A DNA stretch of 64,000 nucleotides from Segatella baroniae DSM 16972 = JCM 13447. Lineage in GTDB: Bacteria > Bacteroidota > Bacteroidia > Bacteroidales > Bacteroidaceae. Location: the NCBI RefSeq assembly GCF_000426585.1, contig NZ_AUFQ01000006.1, forward strand, positions 96,585 to 160,584. The letters run 5' to 3'. Shown here piece after piece: positions 9,097 through 19,200 of this stretch (position 1 is the stretch's first letter; each line of letters begins with the position of its first letter). The notes beneath the pieces are model-generated. The model saw nothing but the letters and a program-made list of their open reading frames with translations. It had not been told where the DNA came from and did not search any database. The position numbers and the translations under genes are program-made.

Positions 9097-11337
9097 TCAT
9101 TCGCTCAACGTGAAGTCGAGCTGCTTCTTTTCAAGGTTGGCCCTGGCCACCTGGATGCGGATGGCGTCGCCCAGCTGGTACTTGTGGTGGCGTCGTCGGC
9201 CCACGAGGCAGAAGTTGCGCTCGTCGAACTCGTAGTAGTCGTCGTCGAGGTCGCGCATCGGAATCATGCCTTCGCAGTGGTTCTCGTCGATTTCGGCATA
9301 GACGCCGTAGCTCGTAATGCCGCTGATATGGGCGTCGAACACCTGTCCGAGCTTGTCGCTCATGAACTCCACCATCTTGTATTTGATGGAATCGCGCTCG
9401 GCGTTCTGGGCTATCAGCTCCATTTCCGAACAATGCTCGCACAGCTCCTCGCAATGTTTCTCGTTGGCCGAGCGGCCGCCCTCTGCATAGCGGGTGAGCA
9501 GCCGGTGCACCATCGTGTCGGGATAGCGGCGGATGGGACTGGTGAAATGGGTGTAGTAGTCGAACGCCAGGCCGAAGTGGCCGATGTTGTGGGTGGTGTA
9601 TTTGGCCTTCATCATGGCGCGCAGGGCCACCGTCTGGATGAGTTTGCCCTCACGCTTGCCCTCGCATTCGTCCATCAGCTTGTTGATACTGCGGGCCATG
9701 GCGCCCTTGGTGCCGTCGGTCTTGACCTTGTAGCCGAACTTCGAGATGAACTGTCGCAGCGTCTCCATCTTCTGCGGGTCGGGATTGTCGTGCACGCGGT
9801 AGGGCAGGGTCTTGGCTTTCTTGCCCTTCTTGACATTGCCGACGCTCTCGGCTACGGTGCGGTTGGCCAGCAGCATGAACTCCTCGATGAGTTTGTTGGC
9901 GTCCATGGAGCGCTTGAAGTAGCAGCGCGTGGGCTTTCCCTTGGCGTCGATGTCGAAGTGGAGTTCCTCACGGTCGAACTTCACGGCCCCGTTCTTGAAG
10001 CGCTTGGCCCGCAGCTGCTTGGCCAGTCGGTCGAGAGTGACCAGCAGCAGGGCGTTTTCGCCCTTGTAGCCGCCCTTGCCCGGGCGGGGCGCAGGTTCGC
10101 CGGTGCCGTCCATCACGCCGTTGTCTTCGAGCAGTTGCTGCACTTCCTCGTAGGCGTAGCGGCGGTTGCTGCGGATGACGGTGTGTACGATGCGCGACGC
10201 CTTCACGTCGGCCTCGTCGTCAAGGGTGAAGATGACGCTGTAGGCCAGCTTCTCCTCGTTGGGCCGCAGCGAGCAGACGAAGTTGCAGAGGTGCTCGGGC
10301 AGCATGGGGATGGTGCGGTCGACGAGATAAATGCTCGTGGCCCGCTTCACGGCTTCCTTGTCGATGATGCTGCCCTCGGTCACGTAGTGGCTCACGTCGG
10401 CAATGTGGACACCCACTTCGTAGCGCTTGGGTGTCGGGTGTCGGGGGCTGTTGATGTCGATTTCCTTGCCGTTTCCGTCGAGCAGGCGGATGGAGAGGGC
10501 GTCGTCGAAGTCCTTGGCGTCGCGCGGGTCGATGGTGCAGGTGAAGACGTTGCGGAAGTCTTCGCGCTCGGCCAGGTCCTTCGGCGTGATCTCACCCGTG
10601 ATCTTGTTGGCCGCGTCCTCCACGGCCTTGGGGTATTTGTAGGGCAGTCCGTACTGTGCCAGGATGGTATTCATCTCCACATCGTTGTCGCCCGTCTGTC
10701 CCAGAATGTCGACCACCTCGCCCACAGGGCTCTTGCGTTCTTCGTCGGGCCACTGCGTGACGCGCACCACGGCCTTGTCGTCGGTCTTTCCGCCCTTCAC
10801 CTTGCGCCGCGGGACGATGATGTTGTGGGCCAGCACGTCCGACTGGGGGATGAGATAGGCCATGTCCTTGTCTACCTTGAGCCTTCCGACGAAGGTGTCC
10901 TTCTTCCGTTCGAGAATCTCGATGACCTGTGCCTCCTTGATATGGTTCACGCGGCGGGCCATGAACGAGAATTTCACGCGGTCGCCGGTCAGCGCGCCCA
11001 TGGAGTTGCGCTCCGACACGAAGATGGGTTTGTCGCTGTCGGCCGGGATGACGGAGTTCTTGCCGTTTGACTTGCGCTGGAAGACGCCCTCCTGCACCTG
11101 TCCGGCGGTGTTCAGCCTGTAGGAGTTGTCCGACACCTTGGCCAGCGTGTCGTCCCAGGTCATCTCCTCCATGATGTCGATGGCCTGCATCTTGAGCGGA
11201 TGCGTGTTGAGTTTCAACGCACGGAATATTTCCTTGAACGTCAAGGTTCTGCCCGGTTGCGACGAGAAGAACTCCTGCAACATTTCGGCCAGTTGCCGTT
11301 TGGTGAGGCGCTTGCCGGCCTTTTTCCCTTTTCCCAT
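9097..11337 (-). CDS. rnr: Ribonuclease R
   Basis: A processive 3'-5' exoribonuclease of the RNase II family that degrades structured RNA and helps in rRNA and tmRNA quality control. The 746-residue protein has an N-terminal winged-helix-like region (KRQLAEMLQEFF onward), cold-shock domains, the RNB catalytic domain with the acidic signature DPRDAKDFDDALSI near residues 267-281, and a C-terminal S1 RNA-binding domain (GQVFDAHISGITSYGVYAEI). The lysine-rich start MGKGKKAGKR is typical. The length fits Bacteroidetes RNase R. A partial promoter box, TTACTTTG, lies at 11367-11374 on the minus strand. A dispersed repeat block lies upstream. Confidence 0.95.
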   Translation of the reverse strand: MGKGKKAGKRLTKRQLAEMLQEFFSSQPGRTLTFKEIFRALKLNTHPLKMQAIDIMEEMTWDDTLAKVSDNSYRLNTAGQVQEGVFQRKSNGKNSVIPADSDKPIFVSERNSMGALTGDRVKFSFMARRVNHIKEAQVIEILERKKDTFVGRLKVDKDMAYLIPQSDVLAHNIIVPRRKVKGGKTDDKAVVRVTQWPDEERKSPVGEVVDILGQTGDNDVEMNTILAQYGLPYKYPKAVEDAANKITGEITPKDLAEREDFRNVFTCTIDPRDAKDFDDALSIRLLDGNGKEIDINSPRHPTPKRYEVGVHIADVSHYVTEGSIIDKEAVKRATSIYLVDRTIPMLPEHLCNFVCSLRPNEEKLAYSVIFTLDDEADVKASRIVHTVIRSNRRYAYEEVQQLLEDNGVMDGTGEPAPRPGKGGYKGENALLLVTLDRLAKQLRAKRFKNGAVKFDREELHFDIDAKGKPTRCYFKRSMDANKLIEEFMLLANRTVAESVGNVKKGKKAKTLPYRVHDNPDPQKMETLRQFISKFGYKVKTDGTKGAMARSINKLMDECEGKREGKLIQTVALRAMMKAKYTTHNIGHFGLAFDYYTHFTSPIRRYPDTMVHRLLTRYAEGGRSANEKHCEELCEHCSEMELIAQNAERDSIKYKMVEFMSDKLGQVFDAHISGITSYGVYAEIDENHCEGMIPMRDLDDDYYEFDERNFCLVGRRRHHKYQLGDAIRIQVARANLEKKQLDFTLSE

Positions 11338-11463
11338 AGTCTTTTTTGATTTTTTCTATTGTTTTACAAAGTAAGCAAATAATTGCCGATGTCGTATCGT
11401 TTTTTGTCTTTTTAACGGACGCGGCAAAGCCATGGCGGCCGGCGGCTGCCCCTTTGCCCTGCA

Positions 11464-11542
11464 AAAGCGGGCTTCCGGCTCTGCAAAAGCAGCCCTTTGG
11501 CGTTGTGAAAGCAGGCCTTTCGCAGGCCAACGGCGGCCCTTC
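11464..11542. repeat. 22-bp phased repeat array, 4 cores
   Basis: Cores start at 11464, 11486, 11508 and 11530 (for example AAAGCAGCCCTTT and AAAGCAGGCCTTT), exactly 22 bp apart, and run into a TTTTTACC-type tract. Confidence 0.8.
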
Positions 11543-11647
11543 CGCCCCGCCCTTACTGCCCTTTTACTTCTTTACCTTTTTACCTTTCTTTTCCCTTCGG
11601 TTATGAATGTTTAACCTTTCCATGCACAAATATTGTGGAAAAAAGCA

Positions 11648-11656
11648 TAGTTTTGC
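11648..11656 (+). promoter_or_regulatory. Promoter -7 element for the 11741 lipoprotein
   Basis: TAGTTTTGC matches TAnnTTTGC and leaves a leader of about 80 bases before the start codon. Confidence 0.55.
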
Positions 11657-11740
11657 AGCCCGTGAGCGACAATATGCGTATTGCCGTCCATGATTGATAC
11701 ACATTTTACATTATATATATATTTAGATTGTTATAAAAAT

Positions 11741-13315
11741 ATGAAACAAATCAAAGTTAGTTTTGCCTTGGCAGCCCTCTTCGGCTCCATGACCTTGGCC
11801 TCCTGTTCCAGCGACGACGTCGTCGACAACTCCGCAGTCCAATCCGCAACCGCCCAGGGCTTCGCTCCCGCAAAGGCTTCGGACATCTCCTTCTACTCCG
11901 CCGGCAGCCTGTTGACCTCCACACGGGCAACACGCGTGACCGACGATCCGTTTGAATACTACAAAGTGCAGGACGGCAATCTTCCTCCCCTGTATCAAAC
12001 CAAGCGCCCCGCCACCGTAGAACAGGCGGAAAAGGACTTCGTCATCAAGTATGTCAAGGAGCATAAGGACGACGCCACCGTGCCGTTCAACTACAGCAAC
12101 TACTTCATCCAGAACATCGGTTCGAGCAAGGACAAGTATGAAAACATCGAAGACCAGAACCACGCCAAGCATTCCATGGTCGGTGGCAACCACATGGACT
12201 ATCTGCAAATCAACGGCCGCCACATCAACGACTACAACGCCACGAGCGGTCCCGACGCTTTGATTCTCAACCTGCTCATGACAGACCCCACCTATCACGA
12301 CTCGTGGGGCGACAAGAATCAGACCAAGCACAACGCCTACAAGATCTACAAGATTACATACAACGGCAAAGAAGGCTTCTATCTCGGCTTCGACTACAGG
12401 ACGGAGAAGTACTCCAAGGAGAAGCTGGACGGCGACGGCGTCTACAACGACTGGGTCGTGAAGCTCACACCGGCCGACGGCATGTCGCTGGAACCCCAAG
12501 ACCCGCAGCCGGCAGAGCCGGAAACACCCGAGACACCGACCACTCCCGAGACGCCGAGCAACCCCTCCACACCCACCACGCCGACCATCGTGACGGGCAA
12601 CAAGGGTGAAGTGGAAGTGAACCTCTCGCTCAACGAGAAGAAGACCGATGGCGACTACATCGCCACCAAGCTGTCCATCCACGTGCGCGACACCGCCGAC
12701 GTGGAGGTGTTCATCCCCGTCGAGGCCCAGTACTACTGCCAGGCCGACGACATGAACATCGTCCTCTCGCACAAGCAGCAGGCCGAACAGTACAACAACG
12801 CGGCCAACGACAGGGATATGTCTTGGACGGTGGCCGGCCAGACCGTCAAGTTGACCGTGTCCTACGCCACCGACGGCATTCGCGTGAAGACCCAGGGCGT
12901 GAACAAGGCCGTGCTCAAGGCCCTCCGCGAGCAGTACGGCGACGGCATCACCTTCGAGGTGTGGAACTACTTCAAGGCCGACGCCATCACCCGCGAGCAG
13001 CTCAAGCCCATGCTCGACAAGTCGACCGTCAGCTTCACCGAGGCCCCCGGCCGCTACGTCAACGCCTTCGGCGCCCTCTACGACTACACCGGCAAGGTCT
13101 ATTCGAAGGCCGACGGCAACGGCGTGTGGACGCCCTACACCGACGAGGCTTGTTCTCAAGAGCTGGATTCAAGGTACTGGAGACGCGACGCGGACGGCAA
13201 GTACTTCCTGCTCAACACCCACGTCAACCCGCTCGACTGCACCGTGAAGCCCGCCGACACCACGTTCGCCGCGCAAGGCAGGCTGCTCTACAGTCCCGTC
13301 TACAGGAAAAACTGA
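11741..13315 (+). CDS. Two-part surface lipoprotein of unknown function
   Basis: I do not recognise the family. The 524-residue protein has a lipoprotein signal peptide (MKQIKVSFALAALFGSMTLASC, lipobox Cys at 22). The N-terminal part, to about residue 245, contains many Tyr/Asn/Asp residues. A Pro/Glu/Thr linker at roughly 248-275 (ETPETPTTPETPSNPST) leads to a C-terminal part of about 240 residues. A threonine/proline linker between two folded parts is typical of exposed proteins that bind or process glycans or host proteins, but no catalytic motif is visible. The frame is open further upstream, but ATG 11741 gives the lipoprotein signal. It stands alone, between a promoter at 11648 and a strong terminator. 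Confidence 0.75.
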   Translation: MKQIKVSFALAALFGSMTLASCSSDDVVDNSAVQSATAQGFAPAKASDISFYSAGSLLTSTRATRVTDDPFEYYKVQDGNLPPLYQTKRPATVEQAEKDFVIKYVKEHKDDATVPFNYSNYFIQNIGSSKDKYENIEDQNHAKHSMVGGNHMDYLQINGRHINDYNATSGPDALILNLLMTDPTYHDSWGDKNQTKHNAYKIYKITYNGKEGFYLGFDYRTEKYSKEKLDGDGVYNDWVVKLTPADGMSLEPQDPQPAEPETPETPTTPETPSNPSTPTTPTIVTGNKGEVEVNLSLNEKKTDGDYIATKLSIHVRDTADVEVFIPVEAQYYCQADDMNIVLSHKQQAEQYNNAANDRDMSWTVAGQTVKLTVSYATDGIRVKTQGVNKAVLKALREQYGDGITFEVWNYFKADAITREQLKPMLDKSTVSFTEAPGRYVNAFGALYDYTGKVYSKADGNGVWTPYTDEACSQELDSRYWRRDADGKYFLLNTHVNPLDCTVKPADTTFAAQGRLLYSPVYRKN

Positions 13316-13363
13316 GCATTCAATAGGTAAACACAATATAGCATCAAATTTTGAAAAGTGCAA

Positions 13364-13400
13364 AAGCCCCGAAAATCGTGAGATTTTCGGGGCTTGTCTT
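13364..13400 (+). terminator. Terminator after the 11741 lipoprotein
   Basis: A 14-bp perfect stem (13364-13377 with 13382-13395) with loop GTGA is followed by a T-rich stretch. Confidence 0.88.
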
Positions 13401-13519
13401 TGTGCGGCGCGGCCTCCGTTTCGATGCGCGCGTGGGCTTCCGGCGGCGTCATTTCACCCGTTTTTGCCGCCAAAAGCAGTTTCTTTGTCCGCCGCCATGG
13501 CCCTTTGGGCTTATTTTCG

Positions 13520-13528
13520 TATATTTGC
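13520..13528 (+). promoter_or_regulatory. Promoter -7 element for the protease-SusCD operon
   Basis: TATATTTGC matches TAnnTTTGC, 27 bases before the ATG at 13556. Confidence 0.6.
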
Positions 13529-13555
13529 GATTATTTTTTCAGTAATTAATCACGT

Positions 13556-16108
13556 ATGAAAAAACTTCTATTGGTGCTGGCGTTGACGGGCGCATTGTTC
13601 CCGCAGGCTGGTATGTCGAAAAAGAAAAGCAAGAAAAACGCGGCCGTCGCCTTGCCCACACCCAAGGTGGACGACTGGAGCAAGGCCGTGAAAGGGGCCA
13701 GGCAGTACAAGGGAATGTTCACCGCGTACCTCAACAAGGAGGGCAAGCTCTACTTCGAGCTGGCCGATTCGGTCTACAGCCGCGACTACATCCTGAGCAA
13801 CCGCATCGCCCGCACCAGCAACACCCACGACTTCGTGGCCGGACAGATGGTCAACACGCCGCTGCTCGTGCGCTTCGCCACCGACAGCACGAAGGTGTAT
13901 ATGTACAAGGTGCAGCACGCGGCCGTCGTCCGACCGACCGACCCCATCGCGGCGGCGTTCAAGACCAACTTCTCCGACCCCGTGCTGAAGGCCTTCAAGG
14001 TGGTGGCCCACAAGCCGGGACGCGTGCTCATCGACATGACGTCGCTCTTCGGCGGCAACGACAAGCTGCTCACGCCCCTCAAGGCCGACAATCCGCTCGA
14101 AGCGATGTTCGGCGGCGGCAAGGCCCTCAAAGGCTCCTTCAACGCCGAGGCCTCGGGCATTGTGGAGGTGAAGGCCTTCCCCTGCAACATGGAAATCAAG
14201 TCCAACCTCAGCTACGACCTGACGACGGGCAACCAACCCTACACCGTGCAGATGCACCGCTCGCTCTTCGTGGCCCCCAAGACGCTCATGCGGGCCCGCA
14301 TCCACGACAACCGCGTGGGCTATTTCATGAGCGACAAGAAACGCTACTCGTCCGCCGCTGACCGCGTGGAGGAGCAGTCCATCATCCACCGCTGGCGGCT
14401 GGAGCCCAAGGAGGGCGACTGGGAGAAATACTACGCCGGCCAATTGGTGGAACCCCGCAAGCCCATCGTCTTCTACGTGGACTCCGCCTTCCCCGCGAAA
14501 TGGCGCGAAACGGTGAAGCAGGGCGTGATGGACTGGAACAAGGCGTTCGAGGCCGCAGGCTTCAAGAACGCCGTCGTCGCCCGCGACTATCCCACGGACG
14601 ACCCCGACTTCGACCCCGACGACATGCGCTACAGCTGCATCAAGTACGCCCTCACGGAGACGGCCAACGCCATGGGGCCCAGCTACGTGGACCCGCGGAC
14701 GGGCGAAATCCTCACGGCCGACGTCATCTGGTACCACAACGTGGTGTCGCTGCTCCACGACTGGCGCTTCGCCCAGACCGGCGCCGTGGACTACCGCACC
14801 CACAAGAAGGTGTTCGACGACGACCTGATGCGTGAGTCGATGCGCTACGTCACCAGCCACGAGGTGGGCCACACGCTGGGACTGATGCACAACATGGGCG
14901 CCAGCTACTCCTTCCCGGTCGACTCGCTGCGCAGTCCGGCCTTCACCCGGAAGTATGGAACCACGCCCAGTATCATGGACTACGCCCGCAACAACTTCGT
15001 GGCGCAGCCCGGCGACCTGGAACGGGGCGTGAAGATGACGCCGCCCATACTCGGCGTGGAGGACATCAACGCCATCAAGTGGGGCTACAGGCTCATCAAG
15101 GACACGCAGACGCCCGAGGACGAGGTGCCCACGCTCAACCGGTGGATTGAAGAGAAGGCCGCCGACCCCATGTACACGTTCGGCGCCCAGCAGGTGTTCG
15201 GCACCGTCGACGTGAGCGCGCAGACCGAAGACCTGGGCGACGACCACGTGAAGGCGGGCGACTACGCCATCAGCAACCTGAAAATCGTCGTGCGCCATCT
15301 GGAGCAGTGGACGGCCGAACGCGGCGAGAACTACGACAACATGAAGCACACCTACAAGAGTCTTGTGGCACAATACGGCCGACATCTGGGCCACGTGCTG
15401 CCCTATCTGGGCGGCGTCATCCACCACGAGGTGCGCCAGGGCGACGGCCGGATGGCCAAGACCTACCTCAACCGTGCGGCACAACGCCGCGCCATGCGCT
15501 GGATCGTCGCCCAGGGCCGCAGCTACCGCAGCTGGCTCTGCCCGCGGAAGCTGCTCCTGAAGTTCGACCGCCCCGATGAAATCAAGACCGATTTCACCCG
15601 TCCCATCGTCTCGGCGATTTACGGCAGTACCACACTGCAGCGCGTGGACGAGGGCCACAAGGTGGATGCCGCCCGCAACTACAGCCTCGACCAGTACATG
15701 GACGACGCCTTCCAGGAGCTCTTCGGGGCCACGCGGCGCGGCGCGGCGCTCAGCGAAGCCGAGATGCAACTGCAGCGCACGGCCATCGACTTCTTCGTGA
15801 AAGGCGCCGGAATCAAGCTCGAAGCCGCCGCCAAGAAGCCGCTGGCACTGGCCGACAACGCCACGCTCGACCTGCAACAGCTGCTCGACGCGCCCCGGCT
15901 GCCCTGCGAATACGCCGACCCGCAGGCCTCCTTCGTGCGCATCAACTATGGTCTGCCGTCGCTGAAGGAGGAAATCTACAAGCCCCTCATGCTGCGCCAG
16001 CTCAAGCGTGTGCAGGCCCTCTACCGCCAGAAGCGGGCCTCGGGCAACCAGGCCACCCGCAACTTCTACGACTATCAGTTGCTGACCATCGGCCAACTCT
16101 TCAAATAA
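13556..16108 (+). CDS. Secreted zinc-dependent metalloprotease (DUF5117/DUF4953 type)
   Basis: A large exported metalloprotease with a metzincin-like zinc site. The 850-residue protein begins with a signal peptide (MKKLLLVLALTGALFPQAG) followed by a very basic stretch. Sequence between about residues 30 and 280 resembles the DUF5117/DUF5118 regions that precede the catalytic domain in this family. The motif H435-E-V-G-H439-T-L-G-L-M-H445 supplies three zinc ligands and the general base Glu436. SIMDY near residue 474 looks like the Met-turn. It is the first gene of a likely operon with the SusC and SusD genes, 101 bp ahead of SusC, which suggests that the protease makes peptides taken up by that pair. 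The peptide substrate is an inference. Confidence 0.9.
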   Translation: MKKLLLVLALTGALFPQAGMSKKKSKKNAAVALPTPKVDDWSKAVKGARQYKGMFTAYLNKEGKLYFELADSVYSRDYILSNRIARTSNTHDFVAGQMVNTPLLVRFATDSTKVYMYKVQHAAVVRPTDPIAAAFKTNFSDPVLKAFKVVAHKPGRVLIDMTSLFGGNDKLLTPLKADNPLEAMFGGGKALKGSFNAEASGIVEVKAFPCNMEIKSNLSYDLTTGNQPYTVQMHRSLFVAPKTLMRARIHDNRVGYFMSDKKRYSSAADRVEEQSIIHRWRLEPKEGDWEKYYAGQLVEPRKPIVFYVDSAFPAKWRETVKQGVMDWNKAFEAAGFKNAVVARDYPTDDPDFDPDDMRYSCIKYALTETANAMGPSYVDPRTGEILTADVIWYHNVVSLLHDWRFAQTGAVDYRTHKKVFDDDLMRESMRYVTSHEVGHTLGLMHNMGASYSFPVDSLRSPAFTRKYGTTPSIMDYARNNFVAQPGDLERGVKMTPPILGVEDINAIKWGYRLIKDTQTPEDEVPTLNRWIEEKAADPMYTFGAQQVFGTVDVSAQTEDLGDDHVKAGDYAISNLKIVVRHLEQWTAERGENYDNMKHTYKSLVAQYGRHLGHVLPYLGGVIHHEVRQGDGRMAKTYLNRAAQRRAMRWIVAQGRSYRSWLCPRKLLLKFDRPDEIKTDFTRPIVSAIYGSTTLQRVDEGHKVDAARNYSLDQYMDDAFQELFGATRRGAALSEAEMQLQRTAIDFFVKGAGIKLEAAAKKPLALADNATLDLQQLLDAPRLPCEYADPQASFVRINYGLPSLKEEIYKPLMLRQLKRVQALYRQKRASGNQATRNFYDYQLLTIGQLFK

Positions 16109-16123
16109 AAGACCATTGTCTCG

Positions 16124-16181
16124 GCTCTCCGGAGGGTGGGGCGGACGGCGACTCCCTCCAATGCCCCCACTCCCGGAGAGC
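16124..16181 (+). other. Imperfect hairpin between protease and SusC genes
   Basis: GCTCTCCGG...GGTGGGG near 16124 pairs with CCCCCACTCCCGGAGAGC ending at 16181. No U-tract follows, so it is more likely an mRNA-stability or differential-expression hairpin than a full terminator. Its GC-rich arms resemble the dispersed GC-rich repeat. Confidence 0.5.
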
Positions 16182-16209
16182 AACCCCCCAACTCCCAAAA
16201 ACAAAAACC

Positions 16210-19200
16210 ATGCAGAAAATAAAGTTATTTCTACTCTGTCTGCTCCTGGCGACGGCTTCCGCAGCCTACGCCCAGCGGCAGACCGTGAAAGGACATGTGG
16301 CCGACGACAAGGGCGAACCCGTGATAGGGGCCGTCGTCAAGACCGCCGACGGCAAGGTGGCGGGCGTCACCGACGCCGACGGCAACTTCTCCGTGTCGCT
16401 CCCGAAGGGGCAAGTGAACATCATCGTGTCGGCCATCGGCCTGAAGGAGACCCGCTACACCGTGGTGCCCGGCCGCGCCGTGACGGTGAAGATGGGCATG
16501 GACGAGCACATGCTCGACGAACTCGTGGTGGTCGGCTACGGCACCCAGAAGAAGTCGTCGCTCACCAGCAGCGTCGAGGTCATCAAGGGCGACGAGCTGA
16601 TGAAGCTGCCCGCCACCAACGTCGACCAGGCCCTGGCCGGCCAGGTGGCCGGTCTGTCGGTCATGACGATGACCGGCGACCCCGGTTCTCCGCGTGAGGC
16701 GTCGCTCAACATCCGTGCCGTGACCGGCGCGACGGCCTCCCCGCTGCTCGTCATCGACGGCGTTCCCCGCTTCTCCGACAACACTTCGGAGGGCGAACAG
16801 CGGCTCTCCGACCTCAACCCCGACGACATCGAGTCGATCTCGGTGCTGAAGGACGCGGCCGCCGCGGCCGTCTATGGCGTGCGGGCGGCCAACGGCGTCA
16901 TCCTCATCACCACGAAAAGAAGCAAGGGCGAGGGCCGCGTGCGCGTCAACTACCGCGGCCAGTACAACGTGACCGAGGCCACCCGGCTGCCCAAATTCCT
17001 CAACAGCTACGAGTACGCGAAGCTCTACAACAGGGCCGTGGAGGGCGAAAGCCGCTACGAACCCTTCACCGACGAGGAGCTGGAAATGCTCCGCACGCAG
17101 AGCAACCCCGACCAGCTGGCCAACTCCAACATGCTCGACTACCTGAAGAAGCACGGCTCCAGCACGATGCACAACCTGAGCCTGTCGGGCGGCAACAAGT
17201 TCGTGCGCTACTACGTCTCGGGCGCCTACAGCAACAACACGGGCCTCTACAGCGGCACGGGCACGCGCCGACTCAACTACAGCGCGAAGCTCGACGCCAC
17301 GCTGGCCCGCGGACTCACCCTCAGCCTCGACTTCACGGGCGTGCGCTCCCACAACAAGAACACCAACTACTCCACCATCGAGCAGGCCTACCAGTACGAC
17401 CCCACGCAGCCGCTCGTGCTCAGCAACGGCGAACTGGCCAGCGTGAACGGCGGCAACCCGCTCATCAGCGTCTACGGACGCGGCGGCTACGTGCAGAACA
17501 CCATCAACATGCACACGCTCTCCACCCGACTCACCTGGCAGCTGCCCTGGATCAAGGGACTCTCGGCCTACGCCAAGTTCACGTCGGACAACAACGACTC
17601 CTACCAGGACCGCTTCAAGAAGCCCGTGGCCCTATACAAATACGACAAGAAGACGCAGCAGATCATGGTGGAGAAGAACTCCATCTACCCCAACGCCAAG
17701 ATTTCGATGTACAACCAGGACCAGTTCATGGACAACAACCTCTATGAGCTGGGCCTCAACTACGACCGGACCTTCGCCCGCCACCACGTGACGGGCCTGC
17801 TGGTGGGCAACTACCAGGAGTATCGCCACCGCACCCTCTACGCCACCAACAACAACCTGCCGGGCGTCTACCCCGAAATCTTCGGCAACGCCACGCAGGC
17901 CGACGCCCACGGCAACAAGCACAAGATACAGCGGCAGTCGTTCGTGGGCCGCGCCACCTACGGTTTCGCCAACCGCTACTTCGCCGAGTTCAACTTCCGG
18001 GTCGACGGCAGCGTCAAGTTCCACCCCGACCACCGCTGGGCTTTCTTCCCTTCGTTCTCCGCATCGTGGATCGTGAGCAACGAACCGTTCTTCAAGAACT
18101 GGCGGCAAGACGTGCTGAGCAACGTCAAGATGCGGGCTTCGACGGGACTGCTGGGCCGCGACGGCGGCATCAGCGACTACAGCTACCTGCTCACCTACAT
18201 CTACTCGCCGGGCAACGGCTACAACATCGGCGGCGTACACCTGCCTTCGGTGCAGGCCAACGGCAGCCATCCCAACCGCGAACTCGAATGGGAGAAGAGC
18301 CGCGACTACAACCTGGGCCTCGACCTGGGCTTCTGGAACAACCGCTTCGGCGTCACCTTCGAGTACTACTGGCGCTACCGCACCAACCTCATCACCGCGG
18401 CGCCCGGCTATCTCTACCCGCCATCGACGGGCGTGGCCACCGTGCCCAACATGAACTACGGACGGATCAAGGCATGGGGCTATGACCTGACCGTCACCCA
18501 CCGCAACACCGTAGGACGGAACTTCCGCTACAACGCCGACTTCACGCTGTCGATGGGCCGCGACAGGATCATCGACTACGGCGACGAGACCAACGAACTG
18601 GAGAACCTGCGCCGCAAGGGCCTCTCGACGGGCGACATCTTCCTCTACGAAGCCGACGGACTCTTCCAGACGCAGCAGGAGATAGACGACTACAAGCTCG
18701 ACCAGAACGGCTCGTGGCATGGCAAGAACTACGGCATCAAGCCCGGAGACATCAAGTACAAGGACCAGAACGACGACAACGTGCTCGACGACAAGGACCT
18801 CATCCACGTGAAGGCGTCGGCCTATCCCGACTTCAATTACGGCCTGAGGCTCGGCGCCGAGTGGAAGGGGCTCTTCGTCAACACGATGTTCCAGGGCGTG
18901 GCGGGCTACAAGCAGTACATCAGCGACAACTACTCGCTGGAGAACGGCACGCTGCAACGCTTCCAGGACTACCACCTGACCGACACCTGGACGCCCGAAA
19001 ACCCCGACGCGGCCTATCCGCGCGTCAAGATCACGCCGTCGAGCGACAACAACCGCCTGAAGTCCACCTTCTGGCTGCGCGACAACAGCTTCCTGCGCTG
19101 GCGCTACATCAACGTCGGCTACCGGCTGCCGCAGGCCCTGCTCGCCCATCTGCCCGTCAGCACGGTGCAGATTTCCTTCACGGCGAGCAACCTCCACACG

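Larger units (their letters stand above)
11338..11740. other. Divergent intergenic region with composite repeat
   Basis: It holds the upstream region of rnr (minus), the 22-bp phased array at 11464-11542, a TTTTTACC-type pyrimidine tract at about 11557-11600 and the promoter of the lipoprotein gene at 11741. The stretch from the array into the tract is nearly identical, in reverse orientation, to 32461-32560. Nothing else is evident. Confidence 0.7.
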
